Below the pieces are notes generated by a model. The model saw only the letters and a list, made by a program, of their open reading frames with translations. It was not told the DNA's origin and did no database searches. A DNA stretch of 64,000 nucleotides, from NCBI GenBank assembly GCA_947452905.1, contig CANGEP010000009.1:1-64000 (forward strand). Reading direction: 5' to 3'. Below are positions 9,721-18,792 of the stretch, in pieces. This DNA comes from Bacteroidota bacterium. Lineage in GTDB: Bacteria; Bacteroidota; Bacteroidia; Chitinophagales; Chitinophagaceae. Position 1 is the stretch's first letter, and the number at the start of each line of letters is the position of its first letter. A program made the translations under genes and the position numbers.

Positions 9721-10760
9721 ATATCAATAGCAATTGATAAAAATTTCTTTATATCAAAATAGACTGTCTCTTTCTCTATCATCTTTAAGCATAAATTATC
9801 ATTATCAATACAAGTTCTAAGAAAGCATCTAGAACATGGTATATCTGACCTATACACATGATGATTGCTTCCATAAGGTTCCCATTTATATGGAACATCA
9901 AAACTTGAAAAAACTGCAAAACACTTCTTCTTTTGAACTGCTGCCATATGCATCACACCTGTATCATTACCAATATAAAATTGTATATACTTCATAAAAT
10001 AGAGACTTTGTCTCACTGTAAAAACACCCGCTAAATTATATCCAACACCAACTCTTTCGATAAATTCAACATGGAGACTAGAATCATTTGCCCCACCAAA
10101 CAAAACAGGTATCAATCCTTCATTTTCTATAATTTCATTTGCTATGTATACATAGTTTTCAATATCCCATACTTTTGATTTAAAATTTGCATTTATTCCA
10201 AAAGCAATTAATTTATTAAAATGTTTAGGGTCGACATTTTCTTCAATCCATTTTTCAACGAAGCTGGAATCTTCAAAACTAAAATCAAATTTCAATTCGG
10301 ATTCATTCTCTTTTGGAATTTTAAAGTCATAATACTTATGTAAAATTCTGATCAAATATTCTGATAATTTATCCGAAAAATAATTATCACCATAAATGAA
10401 AAGTTTGACCCCAAAAAAATTAAAAAATAATTTTTTAATTTTTATTCGATATTCAAAACTTTCCAAATTAAATACAACTTTTATATTATTTTTTAATAAA
10501 AAAAATATAAGTTTCAGAAAATCATAAACTATTTTATAATTGTAAATTCTTAATTCAAAAAATTGATCAATTAAACCCGAGTTAACAAGAATACTTTGGG
10601 GAGTAACGTGATCTTTATTTTTTATAACTGAGATTAAGCTTATTGAAGAAAAAGGTTCAATATTTCTCAATAAAGATAATACGGGAACAGACACAAGCGT
10701 ATCTCCTATTAAACCTGATCGAAAAATAAGGATGTTACTTTTTTCCATACTTACTATCAT
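9717..10760 (-). CDS. Glycosyltransferase family 9 (heptosyltransferase-like)
   Basis: The 347-residue protein starts NILIFRSGLIGDTLVS, the ADP-heptose:LPS heptosyltransferase N-terminal signature. It also has IGNDTGVMHMAA, the conserved donor-binding loop. A cysteine cluster near the C-terminus (PCSRCFLRTC, then a fourth Cys seven residues on) occurs widely in this family. Heptose synthesis genes lie in the same locus (25387-27871), so ADP-heptose is a plausible donor. A second in-frame ATG at 10748 is also possible as start. Confidence 0.85.
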   Translation of the reverse strand: MIVSMEKSNILIFRSGLIGDTLVSVPVLSLLRNIEPFSSISLISVIKNKDHVTPQSILVNSGLIDQFFELRIYNYKIVYDFLKLIFFLLKNNIKVVFNLESFEYRIKIKKLFFNFFGVKLFIYGDNYFSDKLSEYLIRILHKYYDFKIPKENESELKFDFSFEDSSFVEKWIEENVDPKHFNKLIAFGINANFKSKVWDIENYVYIANEIIENEGLIPVLFGGANDSSLHVEFIERVGVGYNLAGVFTVRQSLYFMKYIQFYIGNDTGVMHMAAVQKKKCFAVFSSFDVPYKWEPYGSNHHVYRSDIPCSRCFLRTCIDNDNLCLKMIEKETVYFDIKKFLSIAIDI

Positions 10761-10843
10761 TTAGTTGAAATGATGTTTCATGATAACTGAACTTAACTAG
10801 TATTAAGCTACAATTTTGAATAAAATTGCCGAAATTGTAAGCA

Positions 10844-11542
10844 TCAGAATTCTGCAGAAACATATATATTCCGTGTAATGCATTTAGGGAATTCACCATA
10901 AAAATGAAAATGGAATATACTTATAATAGGTTTGATTATGATATAATGCATAATGTTATATATATATCGTTTAAATTTATTGTGAGGTACTGTTTCTTTA
11001 ATTTTTATAGCTCCATTGAAATTAGCTTCTCTTAATAAAAATGTAATAAGCTCAGAAGTGATGAGTGTTTTATGTGTTAGATCACCACAAAATGTTGGTA
11101 AAACAAAAGGACAGTCAGGATTAGGAGTTCGTAAAATTAATTTACCTCGTGAACTTAATCGTTTATGTGTATTTTTTAATAATTCAGGTAGATCACTAGG
11201 AGCAATGTGCTCTAAAACATCTAAAGCAACAATTAAATCAAATTTTTCTCCATCTTCCAACATAAAAGTATTCCAATCAGCTACAACAACATTTACACCC
11301 AAAACTGTTTTTCCATGTGAAACTAGCTCTCTATCTAGATCAATTCCTTGTACATTTTCAAATTGCTTGTTTTGTAGAGTTTTTAAAAAACTACCAGATG
11401 CACATCCGACTTCTAATACTTTCAAAGTTTTATCAGAAGTATTAAAAAAACATGAAATTGCATCTAATGTTCTTTTTCCGAGCTCACTAGACTCCGATAA
11501 TGATGGTAAATATCGAGATGTATTATATGATGAATAGTTCAT
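10844..11542 (-). CDS. Class I SAM-dependent methyltransferase
   Basis: The 232-residue protein has motif I LEVGCASGSF (about 43-52), the acidic loop GIDLDRE, and LIVALDVLEHI, which is typical of the Methyltransf_11/23 group. It probably methylates a sugar hydroxyl or a terminal residue of the glycan. The C-terminal 60 residues are hydrophobic and basic and may touch the membrane. The gene abuts the CgeB-like glycosyltransferase (start and stop overlap by one base). Confidence 0.82.
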   Translation of the reverse strand: MNYSSYNTSRYLPSLSESSELGKRTLDAISCFFNTSDKTLKVLEVGCASGSFLKTLQNKQFENVQGIDLDRELVSHGKTVLGVNVVVADWNTFMLEDGEKFDLIVALDVLEHIAPSDLPELLKNTHKRLSSRGKLILRTPNPDCPFVLPTFCGDLTHKTLITSELITFLLREANFNGAIKIKETVPHNKFKRYIYNIMHYIIIKPIISIFHFHFYGEFPKCITRNIYVSAEF

Positions 11543-12600
11543 TATAAATTTTTGTTTAATATATTATCAATTATAAGTCCTAGTCTTTCTTTGTAACTAT
11601 ATCCGCTTGACAAACACTTATTGAAGCCTGCATTAGCTATCCTGTCTCTATCTACTTTATTTTTAAGATAGTATTTTACTTTTTTTAATAGCTCTTCTTT
11701 AGAATCAAAATAATCAGCCTCAATTCCCTCTTCAAATAAATTTTGATGTTCATTACTTCGCTCTGCAAGCATAAAAGCTCCGCATGCAGGTATTTCAATA
11801 CTTCGAGTAGTTTGAAGATCTCGATTAATTTTTCTTAAAAAACATAGGTTAATATCAAATGAACAAATAGTTTTTGCATAATCGTCTCCCAAAACCAATT
11901 TTCCTTCAACTTTAATGTTCTTATGATATTTTCTATATTTAGGCCACGGACCCCAAACTCTTACAAGAATATTATTTTGGGCGAGATATTCAATATACTC
12001 TTCGCGTTCTTTTTCCCAAAAACCAATAAAACCAACCGATCCTCCTATTTTAGCTTTCTCATCTAAATCTATTTGAATTGGCCTGTGAGAATTTGGGCAA
12101 AATGCATTATTCATCATTAAAACATTTTTAGCTCCCATGGATGATAACTCGTGAAGATGAAATGACTTTGTAGTAATGTGAAAATCATATAAAGGCAAGC
12201 ATTGCAAATAAAATTTGGATTGATTATTCGGATTTAACATATCATCTGGTGAAAATGAAATAACAATCGTTTTATATGGAGAATTTTTAATTTTTTGAAT
12301 CGTCTCTGGCTTTATTGTTAATCCTTTGTCAATCCATACGATATCATAGTTTTCAGCAATTATTGACTCGCAAATTTTTTTATTAGCAGAAGCGATATCC
12401 TTGTTGTTAAAAATAGTAGATATTAGTTTATCATATGCTTTTGCGAATATTGTCCTAGTGCTAGATAAAGATGTATCAATTGTAAAAACATAAAAACCCA
12501 ACTCAATCAATGCATTCATTCTTTGTAAACAAGTGCCTCCAAATTGTAAAGGGCCAATATATAATACTTTTTTGTTTTTAAAGTTATTAAAACTAGACAT
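11542..12600 (-). CDS. CgeB-like glycosyltransferase (first of a tandem pair)
   Basis: The 352-residue protein starts at ATG 12600; the longer frame to 12642 begins with TTG and overlaps the neighbour. It shows KVLYIGPLQFGGT at the N-terminus, and C-terminal RSIEIPACGAFMLAER followed by LFEEGIEADYF. These are the hallmarks of the Glyco_trans_1_2/CgeB group of GT-B enzymes. Members are found in spore-coat and O-antigen loci and their donor sugars are mostly unknown. The next gene upstream has the same fold, so two related transferases act in the same pathway. Confidence 0.8.
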   Translation of the reverse strand: MSSFNNFKNKKVLYIGPLQFGGTCLQRMNALIELGFYVFTIDTSLSSTRTIFAKAYDKLISTIFNNKDIASANKKICESIIAENYDIVWIDKGLTIKPETIQKIKNSPYKTIVISFSPDDMLNPNNQSKFYLQCLPLYDFHITTKSFHLHELSSMGAKNVLMMNNAFCPNSHRPIQIDLDEKAKIGGSVGFIGFWEKEREEYIEYLAQNNILVRVWGPWPKYRKYHKNIKVEGKLVLGDDYAKTICSFDINLCFLRKINRDLQTTRSIEIPACGAFMLAERSNEHQNLFEEGIEADYFDSKEELLKKVKYYLKNKVDRDRIANAGFNKCLSSGYSYKERLGLIIDNILNKNL

Positions 12601-12638
12601 AATAATAAAGTGAGTAAATTTAAATAAGTCGAAGATTG

Positions 12639-13799
12639 TCAAAAATTATTATAAATTATCTTTTTGAATCGTTTTTCCCATGTATGATTTTTCAACACTG
12701 ATTCACGAGATGATTTAGAAATTTCACTTAGTAAATCATCATTATTGAGAATTTCTTTGATCTTTTTCAGACAGTCATAATTATTCTTATAAGTCATGAT
12801 TTCAGTTCCAATTTTATAACAATATTCCAATTCTTTATTGTGACTCGTTAAATAGACTGTACCGCAAGATGGGAATTCAAAATCTCTCCCTTTCAAACAC
12901 TGATAATTACTGAAACCAACAAAACCAAAACCGATTGTAATTTTAGATTTTGATATTAATTGAATCATTTCGTTTGACGTAACTGATCCATTCGGCCAAT
13001 TGTAACCATATGCTTGAACATTTATATTATTTTCTTTAAGAAAAGAGATTAATTTTTTTCTTTTACCATAATTAGCCCCAATAAAAAGAACATCAATTTC
13101 CTTCTTTGAATTTTGTGGTTTAAAGTAATCAGGATTTGCAGCCTCTGGCCAAAATAATGCCAAAGATTTATGAAAAAAATACTGTCTTAAAGAATTAGTA
13201 GAATTAGTTAAATTTAAATCATAAGCCTTGCAAACTGAATAGGGACCACTCCAAATATTACCTACTAAATGTCCGAAAAAATGTAATCTGTCATCGAGAT
13301 GAAAAGTAAAAATCGGAATTTTTTTTATTTTTATTTTTTCAATTGTTTTAGAAGATATCTCGGCACCAGAAAAATATGTTATAACAATGTCAATTTTACT
13401 TATTTTATGTAAATCATCAATCCAATTTAAAAAATCTTCATCAATCTTTTTTCTTGCTATTTTTCTATTACTAACATCTATTCCTCTTTCGTTAGTGAAG
13501 TAAGTAGAGAGATTGCCAATTTTTTTTAATTCATGAGGAATATTAATCATTTCCCAATGACTTGGAATAGAGGCATATACAATATGTGGCTTATATCCAG
13601 GCTGAAAAGGCCAATTTATTCCACGATTATTAAGATTAAGTTTAACTTTTTTGAAAATCCTCTCTTCGTCTAGTAAATATGAAGTTTTTACATTTAAGGT
13701 TAATAATTTGTAAATTAATTCTTTAGTAAAAATTTGAAAATTGTGATTTAGAAATAGATAAAAATAGTAAAATGGCCTTATGAAATTTTTTACAGTCAT
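12639..13799 (-). CDS. CgeB-like glycosyltransferase (second of a tandem pair)
   Basis: The 386-residue product is counted from ATG 13799. An open frame extends to 13961, but it begins with TTG and would overlap the upstream GT2 by 134 bp, so the shorter start is preferred. The C-terminal half contains DVLFIGANYGKRKKL and GRDFEFPSCGTVYLTSH, as in the Glyco_trans_1_2 family. The N-terminal 80 residues are hydrophobic and aromatic. Codon composition is very AT-rich, like the neighbours. It is probably cytoplasmic or membrane-attached and acts on the repeat unit. Confidence 0.75.
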   Translation of the reverse strand: MTVKNFIRPFYYFYLFLNHNFQIFTKELIYKLLTLNVKTSYLLDEERIFKKVKLNLNNRGINWPFQPGYKPHIVYASIPSHWEMINIPHELKKIGNLSTYFTNERGIDVSNRKIARKKIDEDFLNWIDDLHKISKIDIVITYFSGAEISSKTIEKIKIKKIPIFTFHLDDRLHFFGHLVGNIWSGPYSVCKAYDLNLTNSTNSLRQYFFHKSLALFWPEAANPDYFKPQNSKKEIDVLFIGANYGKRKKLISFLKENNINVQAYGYNWPNGSVTSNEMIQLISKSKITIGFGFVGFSNYQCLKGRDFEFPSCGTVYLTSHNKELEYCYKIGTEIMTYKNNYDCLKKIKEILNNDDLLSEISKSSRESVLKNHTWEKRFKKIIYNNF

Positions 13800-13827
13800 T
13801 TTTGTCCAATTATAAATTTTACCATTT

Positions 13828-14790
13828 CTAAAGTATTGAAAATTTATCCGCAATTTTTTGAAATAAAAGTATAAATGGATATAAAAATAACATATAAAAA
13901 AAAGATAGGATATAATGCAAACCAGTACTGTTTTGGACAATGATTCTACTAGTCGAGACAAAGTATAGAATTGTATTTTGTTTAAATTTGTGCTTGATAC
14001 ATTTTTTTATAGCTCGAACTAAGAACGCACTTGATATGTGTAAAATTGATACAAAATAAGCGAAATTTGAGGTATGCAACTTATCTATCATTTTAAAATT
14101 AACGAAAATATCTTTATTATTTAAACTTTGTGAATTTCCAATTTGACCCAAATGTCTTCTTACATAAGTAAGTTTCTCATTTAATATTATCGTATTGCAT
14201 TTTTGACTAATTCTAAACCATAGATCCCAATCATTCAAATATGATTCATAAAGAGAATCAAAATTTAAAAGCTTTTTTTCAAAAACTTCTAAATTTATCA
14301 AAACATCAGATGGAGTTCCAAACTCATTACCCATAAGAAAAAAACGAAAAAATGAATAAGGAGATTTAATAAGTCTAGAATGCTTAATTACATGTTCTCC
14401 AATAATTGAATTATCGCCATCAATAAAATATTTACCGCAAGATACTAATCCTACATTATCGTTTTGCTTTAACGCTAACATTTGCCTTTCAATTGCATTA
14501 ATATGTAGAAAGTCGTCTGCTTCAAGAAACTTCAAATAATTACTGGATGTTTTTTCAATTGCAAAATTGAAATTTGCAATTGCTCCTATATTTAATTCAT
14601 GTCTATAGTATGTGATTCTTTCATCATTGAATTGACTAATTACGGCCCTAGTATTATCATTCGAAGCATTGTCGCAAACAATAATTTTAATATTTTTATA
14701 TGTTTGTTTTAGACAACTACTTATAGCTATTCCAATAAAATTAGCCATATTGAAAGTAGGTATTACAATAGTTACACAAGTCTGATCCAT
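13828..14790 (-). CDS. Glycosyltransferase family 2
   Basis: The 320-residue protein starts at ATG 14790, because the longer frame begins with TTG. The GT-A domain shows TIVIPTFNMA, DNASNDNT and FLEADDF (the DxD-equivalent), then LNDWDLWFRIS as the acceptor-side acidic motif. A hydrophobic stretch near residues 280-305 may anchor it to the inner membrane. It is an inverting transferase of the repeat-unit assembly line; donor and acceptor are unknown. Confidence 0.86.
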   Translation of the reverse strand: MDQTCVTIVIPTFNMANFIGIAISSCLKQTYKNIKIIVCDNASNDNTRAVISQFNDERITYYRHELNIGAIANFNFAIEKTSSNYLKFLEADDFLHINAIERQMLALKQNDNVGLVSCGKYFIDGDNSIIGEHVIKHSRLIKSPYSFFRFFLMGNEFGTPSDVLINLEVFEKKLLNFDSLYESYLNDWDLWFRISQKCNTIILNEKLTYVRRHLGQIGNSQSLNNKDIFVNFKMIDKLHTSNFAYFVSILHISSAFLVRAIKKCIKHKFKQNTILYFVSTSRIIVQNSTGLHYILSFFYMLFLYPFILLFQKIADKFSIL

Positions 14791-14856
14791 TAAAAAATAC
14801 AATTAATAAATAAGTAATTAAAAACTTTAATCCGTTTAAGCAAAATCTTCATTTAT

Positions 14857-15627
14857 TTATTTTCTTTTAAAAATAAAAATTCCACACCCATAATCTAGTG
14901 AGTCACTATTAAATTCTTTTAGTTGTATGTTTGTATTTAGATTGCCATTATCATCCACATAATGAAATTCTTGGAGAGTATAATATTGTTCAAGTATTGC
15001 TAGTATATATTGGGGATCAAAAACTCTATGTGCATTAAAATAAATACGAGGTTTTCCAATTGGAGTTCCAAAATAAAAAATCCCCCCTTTTGTTTGGAGC
15101 TTAGCGATATTTTCTAAACCTAAAATATAACCATCAAAATCTATTTTATCTCCATATCTTCCTAAACCGAAATGCTCAATTACATGCAAACAACTAATTG
15201 AATCGTATTTTTCAATAGACTCAACCTGAGAAATATCCATCAAATCAACTTTTTTAAATTTTATATTGCTGACTTGAGATTTATTATCTCTAATATCCAA
15301 AATATCAATTTGTCGAAAAGAAGCGACATGAGAAACAAAACCATAAATTGATGACCCAATATCTAAATGGTTTAAAGGGTTGTTTTTAAATATTTTTTGC
15401 GCTACTAAAAGATCCTGATGAAAATAATGTCCACTCATTACACCTGAGGTTTCAAGCCTATCATGAAATATAGGAAGTAGTTTAATTTCAAAATATTGGC
15501 TACTTTTTTTTCTTGATCGAATTAATTCAAAGTAAGATGGTACGAACCAAAATAGCCCTGTTACAGCAATATAAGTCTGTTTTAAGTTAATGCCGAAATT
15601 AACTAAGGTTTTATGTAATCTTTTCAC
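14857..15627 (-). CDS. DUF268 family protein (methyltransferase-like)
   Basis: The 256-residue protein matches my recollection of DUF268: SGHYFHQDLLVAQKIF, LDIGSSIYGFVSHVASFR, CLHVIEHFGLGRYGD and FNAHRVFDPQYIL. The DIGS motif, a following DIRD and HVIEHFG resemble motifs I, II and IV of class I methyltransferases, so a SAM-dependent role is likely but not proven. Translation probably begins at GTG 15627, six bases after the FkbM gene stop. It is one of three methyltransferase-like genes in system A. Confidence 0.75.
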   Translation of the reverse strand: MKRLHKTLVNFGINLKQTYIAVTGLFWFVPSYFELIRSRKKSSQYFEIKLLPIFHDRLETSGVMSGHYFHQDLLVAQKIFKNNPLNHLDIGSSIYGFVSHVASFRQIDILDIRDNKSQVSNIKFKKVDLMDISQVESIEKYDSISCLHVIEHFGLGRYGDKIDFDGYILGLENIAKLQTKGGIFYFGTPIGKPRIYFNAHRVFDPQYILAILEQYYTLQEFHYVDDNGNLNTNIQLKEFNSDSLDYGCGIFIFKRK

Positions 15628-15633
15628 TATGAA

Positions 15634-16440
15634 CTAATTTATTTTTTTATTAATAGCCATAAAATTGGTAGTTGTAAATATTTCTAGTCTTTCTGAGTAT
15701 TTATCAATTAATATTAGACCATCTTTCATTATAAGAAAAATATCAAACTCTTTCTCCTTAAGTAAATAAAAAAAGTCTTGAAAATACGTTCTCGAATCAA
15801 TATTACTTCCTCCAAACTCGAATTGAATATATTTTATTTTAGGAAGCATACTATTTGCTCCTTTAAATACCTCTAATTCATGACCTTCAACATCAATTTT
15901 TAAAAAAAATATATTATTCACTAGATTTTTTTTACAGTATTGATCGAGAGATGTAAATCTGGATTTTTCTGCTTGGGTCATGTCTATATTAAAGTGTGTC
16001 AAATTTCTATTGTACACGCTAGCTATTCCCGAAAGATCTTTATTCATGAACAACTCTTTGATTTCTTCATTGCTGCTTAATCCGAAATTATTTTTTATAA
16101 CTCTTTCGTCGATAATATTACTACACAACGCCTGAAATGTTTTAAATGAAGGTTCAAAACAATGTATTGATACATCTACATTTTTAAATACATCAAGAAT
16201 CATTTTGGTGTAATTTCCTATATTTGCCCCTACATCAAAAATTATTATACTACTTTCTGTTTTATGTTTTAGTTGAATTTTTTTTAAATTATAAAGTTCG
16301 CCACTCGACTCCACATGACTTCCACTTCCTTTATTCATACCATAAAGTGCAATTTGTAATAAACTATCATAAAATCTAAAACTCTTCACTGATTGAAAAA
16401 GTTTTAAAAAAGTAAGAGTTTTTTTTAGTGTCTTAATCAT
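15634..16440 (-). CDS. FkbM family methyltransferase
   Basis: The 268-residue protein contains IFDVGANIGNYTKMI (SAM-binding motif I), CFEPS (motif II) and FLKIDVEGHELEVFKGA, the three hallmarks of the FkbM group. These enzymes O-methylate sugars and other small molecules and are frequent in O-antigen and capsule loci. It overlaps the upstream unknown gene by 8 bp and is followed by the DUF268 gene. Confidence 0.87.
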   Translation of the reverse strand: MIKTLKKTLTFLKLFQSVKSFRFYDSLLQIALYGMNKGSGSHVESSGELYNLKKIQLKHKTESSIIIFDVGANIGNYTKMILDVFKNVDVSIHCFEPSFKTFQALCSNIIDERVIKNNFGLSSNEEIKELFMNKDLSGIASVYNRNLTHFNIDMTQAEKSRFTSLDQYCKKNLVNNIFFLKIDVEGHELEVFKGANSMLPKIKYIQFEFGGSNIDSRTYFQDFFYLLKEKEFDIFLIMKDGLILIDKYSERLEIFTTTNFMAINKKIN

Positions 16441-17230
16441 TATTAAATTGATGGGGTTTTGTTAAATTTAATTTTTTAGCATCTATCACGTTCTTAATCT
16501 TTGACGAAACATATTTATAAACATCATCACAATAATGATATGGGAAATCATCTTGTTGTGCATGATTGACTATTTTCTCTGGTATATCATAAAAATAAAA
16601 ATCCTCAATTTCATTCTGTAAAAGAGGTAAAATATCTCTCAAATAATTATGCCTTTTTAAGAATAATTCTCTAGTTTCTAATTTTTTTGGAAATAAGAAA
16701 TAAACAACTGGTGTTTGAGGATACAATTGTCTGAATTTTTTAAAAAAAAGAAGATATTCGCTAAAAAAACAGTTGCTGTCAAGTAGTCCAATACATTTAT
16801 ATTTAGACTGTATTTCATTTTTAACATCCGAATAATTCGAAAAAAAAAATGAATTATCATTTAGTGAAATAAACTTTTGATCAACTAATTCTGCAAATGA
16901 ATCAATAAGAAAAATTTCTGGCGCTTTATTAAAAAAGCAGATATTTCGTTGTTGTAAAAAGAGTTTAGCAATATCAGCTCTATGAAAAAAATTTATGTGT
17001 AAAATAGGCAACAGATTTTTTTTACCATTTGTTAAAATGGTAAAAAAACCATCTATTCGCATTTTTTGTATATTATACACTGGTATTTTGAAATTTAAAT
17101 GAGGGATAGAATCGTTTACTAAACAAGCTGTTCTACACAAAATATATTTACTTCCTAATGATATTTTTTTATTAAACAAAATGATTTGTAAATTACTCTT
17201 TAATAATCTTAAATAATTAATTAATGTCAT
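16433..17230 (-). CDS. Uncharacterised protein in the polysaccharide locus
   Basis: I do not recognise this 265-residue protein. The middle holds EIFLIDSFAELVDQKF. The C-terminal half has TPVVYFLFPKKLETRE, a basic helix and DDFPYHYCDDVYKYVS. The order of a hydrophobic strand ending in Asp-Ser near the middle and a D-x-x-x-H pair near the C-terminus resembles SGNH/GDSL-type hydrolases, but the usual GDS and GxN blocks are not clear. It has no signal peptide or membrane segment, so it is probably cytoplasmic. It sits between the flippase and FkbM genes, overlapping the latter by 8 bp, so a glycan-modifying role is inferred from position only. Confidence 0.6.
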   Translation of the reverse strand: MTLINYLRLLKSNLQIILFNKKISLGSKYILCRTACLVNDSIPHLNFKIPVYNIQKMRIDGFFTILTNGKKNLLPILHINFFHRADIAKLFLQQRNICFFNKAPEIFLIDSFAELVDQKFISLNDNSFFFSNYSDVKNEIQSKYKCIGLLDSNCFFSEYLLFFKKFRQLYPQTPVVYFLFPKKLETRELFLKRHNYLRDILPLLQNEIEDFYFYDIPEKIVNHAQQDDFPYHYCDDVYKYVSSKIKNVIDAKKLNLTKPHQFNND

Positions 17231-17237
17231 GCGTAAC

Positions 17238-18749
17238 TTAATTGCTATAAATTAAAGAATATAAAACGTTTTTAATTGACTTATCTTTTAATAAGATTAT
17301 TCTTTTTAAGTCAAAAAATAATAGATGAAGTAAAATTGCAAATAAAATTATGTAAAAAAGATCAAAAAAAGAATTTACCACAATTAGTTTTTTAATAATA
17401 AAAAGAAAAATAATTGTTGGAATACTTAAAAATAGTATCTTGATTGATGTGAAAATATTCATCACTCTCATTTTATAAAGTACAAAAAACAAATACATTC
17501 CAGTTGTTAGAAATCTACTAACCCCAGTGGCAGCAACTATTCCTATTATTCCATATTTGTATCCTAATATAACCGACAATATTAAATTTGTTAAAAACTC
17601 TAAAAAACAAACTAATGAATAATTCTTCATATTGTCTTGTATATATATTATGAATGCCATGCCCCTAAATATAGTTTCATAAATTGTAAATAAAACTATT
17701 AATATGTTGACATGATCACCAGCATAATTTTGCGCACCAACCCACAATTTTATAAAGCTTTCATTGAAAAAATATATCAAACTTGCAGCAAGAATTGAAA
17801 TTCTTAGTAAAAGGTTAAATAAATTATTTAACACAACCCTAATCTGTTCAATTTTCCCTTGAGTATATGCTTCATAAATTCCAGGAAAAATTGATCCTGG
17901 AATTTTGCTAATTAGGGTAATTGAGAAAAGACTATAAATTTTAGACGTAATTGAATATGGTTGAATAAAATTGATACTACTATACCTTGAAATGAAAAAA
18001 TTATCGGTGTTTGTAGCCATTGTATCTGCAAGTTTAGCTAATTGAAAGTACCCTCCAAAAGATAATAAATCTCTTGCTAAAGTATTCGAAAAATTACTCT
18101 GTCTAATTTTAATTACTAATAATTTAGTTACAAATTTATATGTAACCAGGAATTTTATACAATTTGTCAAGAGTAAACTAAATGCCATCGCACTTACATT
18201 TTTAAATATAATTACAAATAATATAGCAAATAGCGAATTAATGACGTTACAAATAGTCGAAATGTTTCGGTTTAATGTTAACTTTTGATATGCTTCGAGA
18301 ACACCAGTGAAAATTGATGTGACAACTGCTATAAATAAAGATGGTATTATAATAAATAGAAGGACTGATAATTTATGTAGATTTTCAACATTAATTTTAG
18401 AATAAATCGAAAATAAGTTGTAAAAAACAATTCCCAATATAATTAAACATATTCCAATAAATAATGAAATTACAAAGGCAGTTTTTATTAAATCATTCCT
18501 AATTGAGTTGGTGTTTTTTTGGTCATTAAATATTTTTATAAAGGATCTTGTGATTGATAAGCTAAGGCCAAAATCTGATAAAGTAAGCCATGAAATTATG
18601 TTTGTTGCAATTATCCAAATCCCGTAATCCTGATTGGAAAGCTGTTTTACAAAAATAGGAACACTTATAAAAGATAAAGAAATTAGAAAAATTTGACCTC
18701 CGATATCTGAAAATAATGCATAAAGAGCATTAGTTTTGTGTGATTTCAT
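17238..18749 (-). CDS. Oligosaccharide flippase, Wzx-like (system A)
   Basis: The 503-residue protein has about 12-14 hydrophobic segments spread over its whole length and starts ALYALFSDIGGQIFLISLSF, typical of polysaccharide-transport MATE/PST proteins. Wzx flips undecaprenyl-linked repeat units across the inner membrane. The N-terminal loop KQLSNQDYGIW and the conserved LSDFGLSLSITR fit the family. It lies 7 bp upstream of the unknown 265-residue gene. A second flippase (51000-52241) serves system B. Confidence 0.87.
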   Translation of the reverse strand: MKSHKTNALYALFSDIGGQIFLISLSFISVPIFVKQLSNQDYGIWIIATNIISWLTLSDFGLSLSITRSFIKIFNDQKNTNSIRNDLIKTAFVISLFIGICLIILGIVFYNLFSIYSKINVENLHKLSVLLFIIIPSLFIAVVTSIFTGVLEAYQKLTLNRNISTICNVINSLFAILFVIIFKNVSAMAFSLLLTNCIKFLVTYKFVTKLLVIKIRQSNFSNTLARDLLSFGGYFQLAKLADTMATNTDNFFISRYSSINFIQPYSITSKIYSLFSITLISKIPGSIFPGIYEAYTQGKIEQIRVVLNNLFNLLLRISILAASLIYFFNESFIKLWVGAQNYAGDHVNILIVLFTIYETIFRGMAFIIYIQDNMKNYSLVCFLEFLTNLILSVILGYKYGIIGIVAATGVSRFLTTGMYLFFVLYKMRVMNIFTSIKILFLSIPTIIFLFIIKKLIVVNSFFDLFYIILFAILLHLLFFDLKRIILLKDKSIKNVLYSLIYSN

Positions 18750-18792
18750 ATACTTGATTGGTTGGATAATTTAAAATTATTAAACCAAATTT

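Noticed and set aside
11016..11537. 173-residue plus-strand frame
   Set aside because: It lies wholly antisense to the methyltransferase gene, whose motifs are clear; its own composition (Ser/Lys/Phe-rich) matches no protein pattern.
12639..13961. Long version of the second CgeB-like glycosyltransferase
   Set aside because: The extension begins with TTG and would overlap the upstream GT2 gene by 134 bp; ATG 13799 avoids this.
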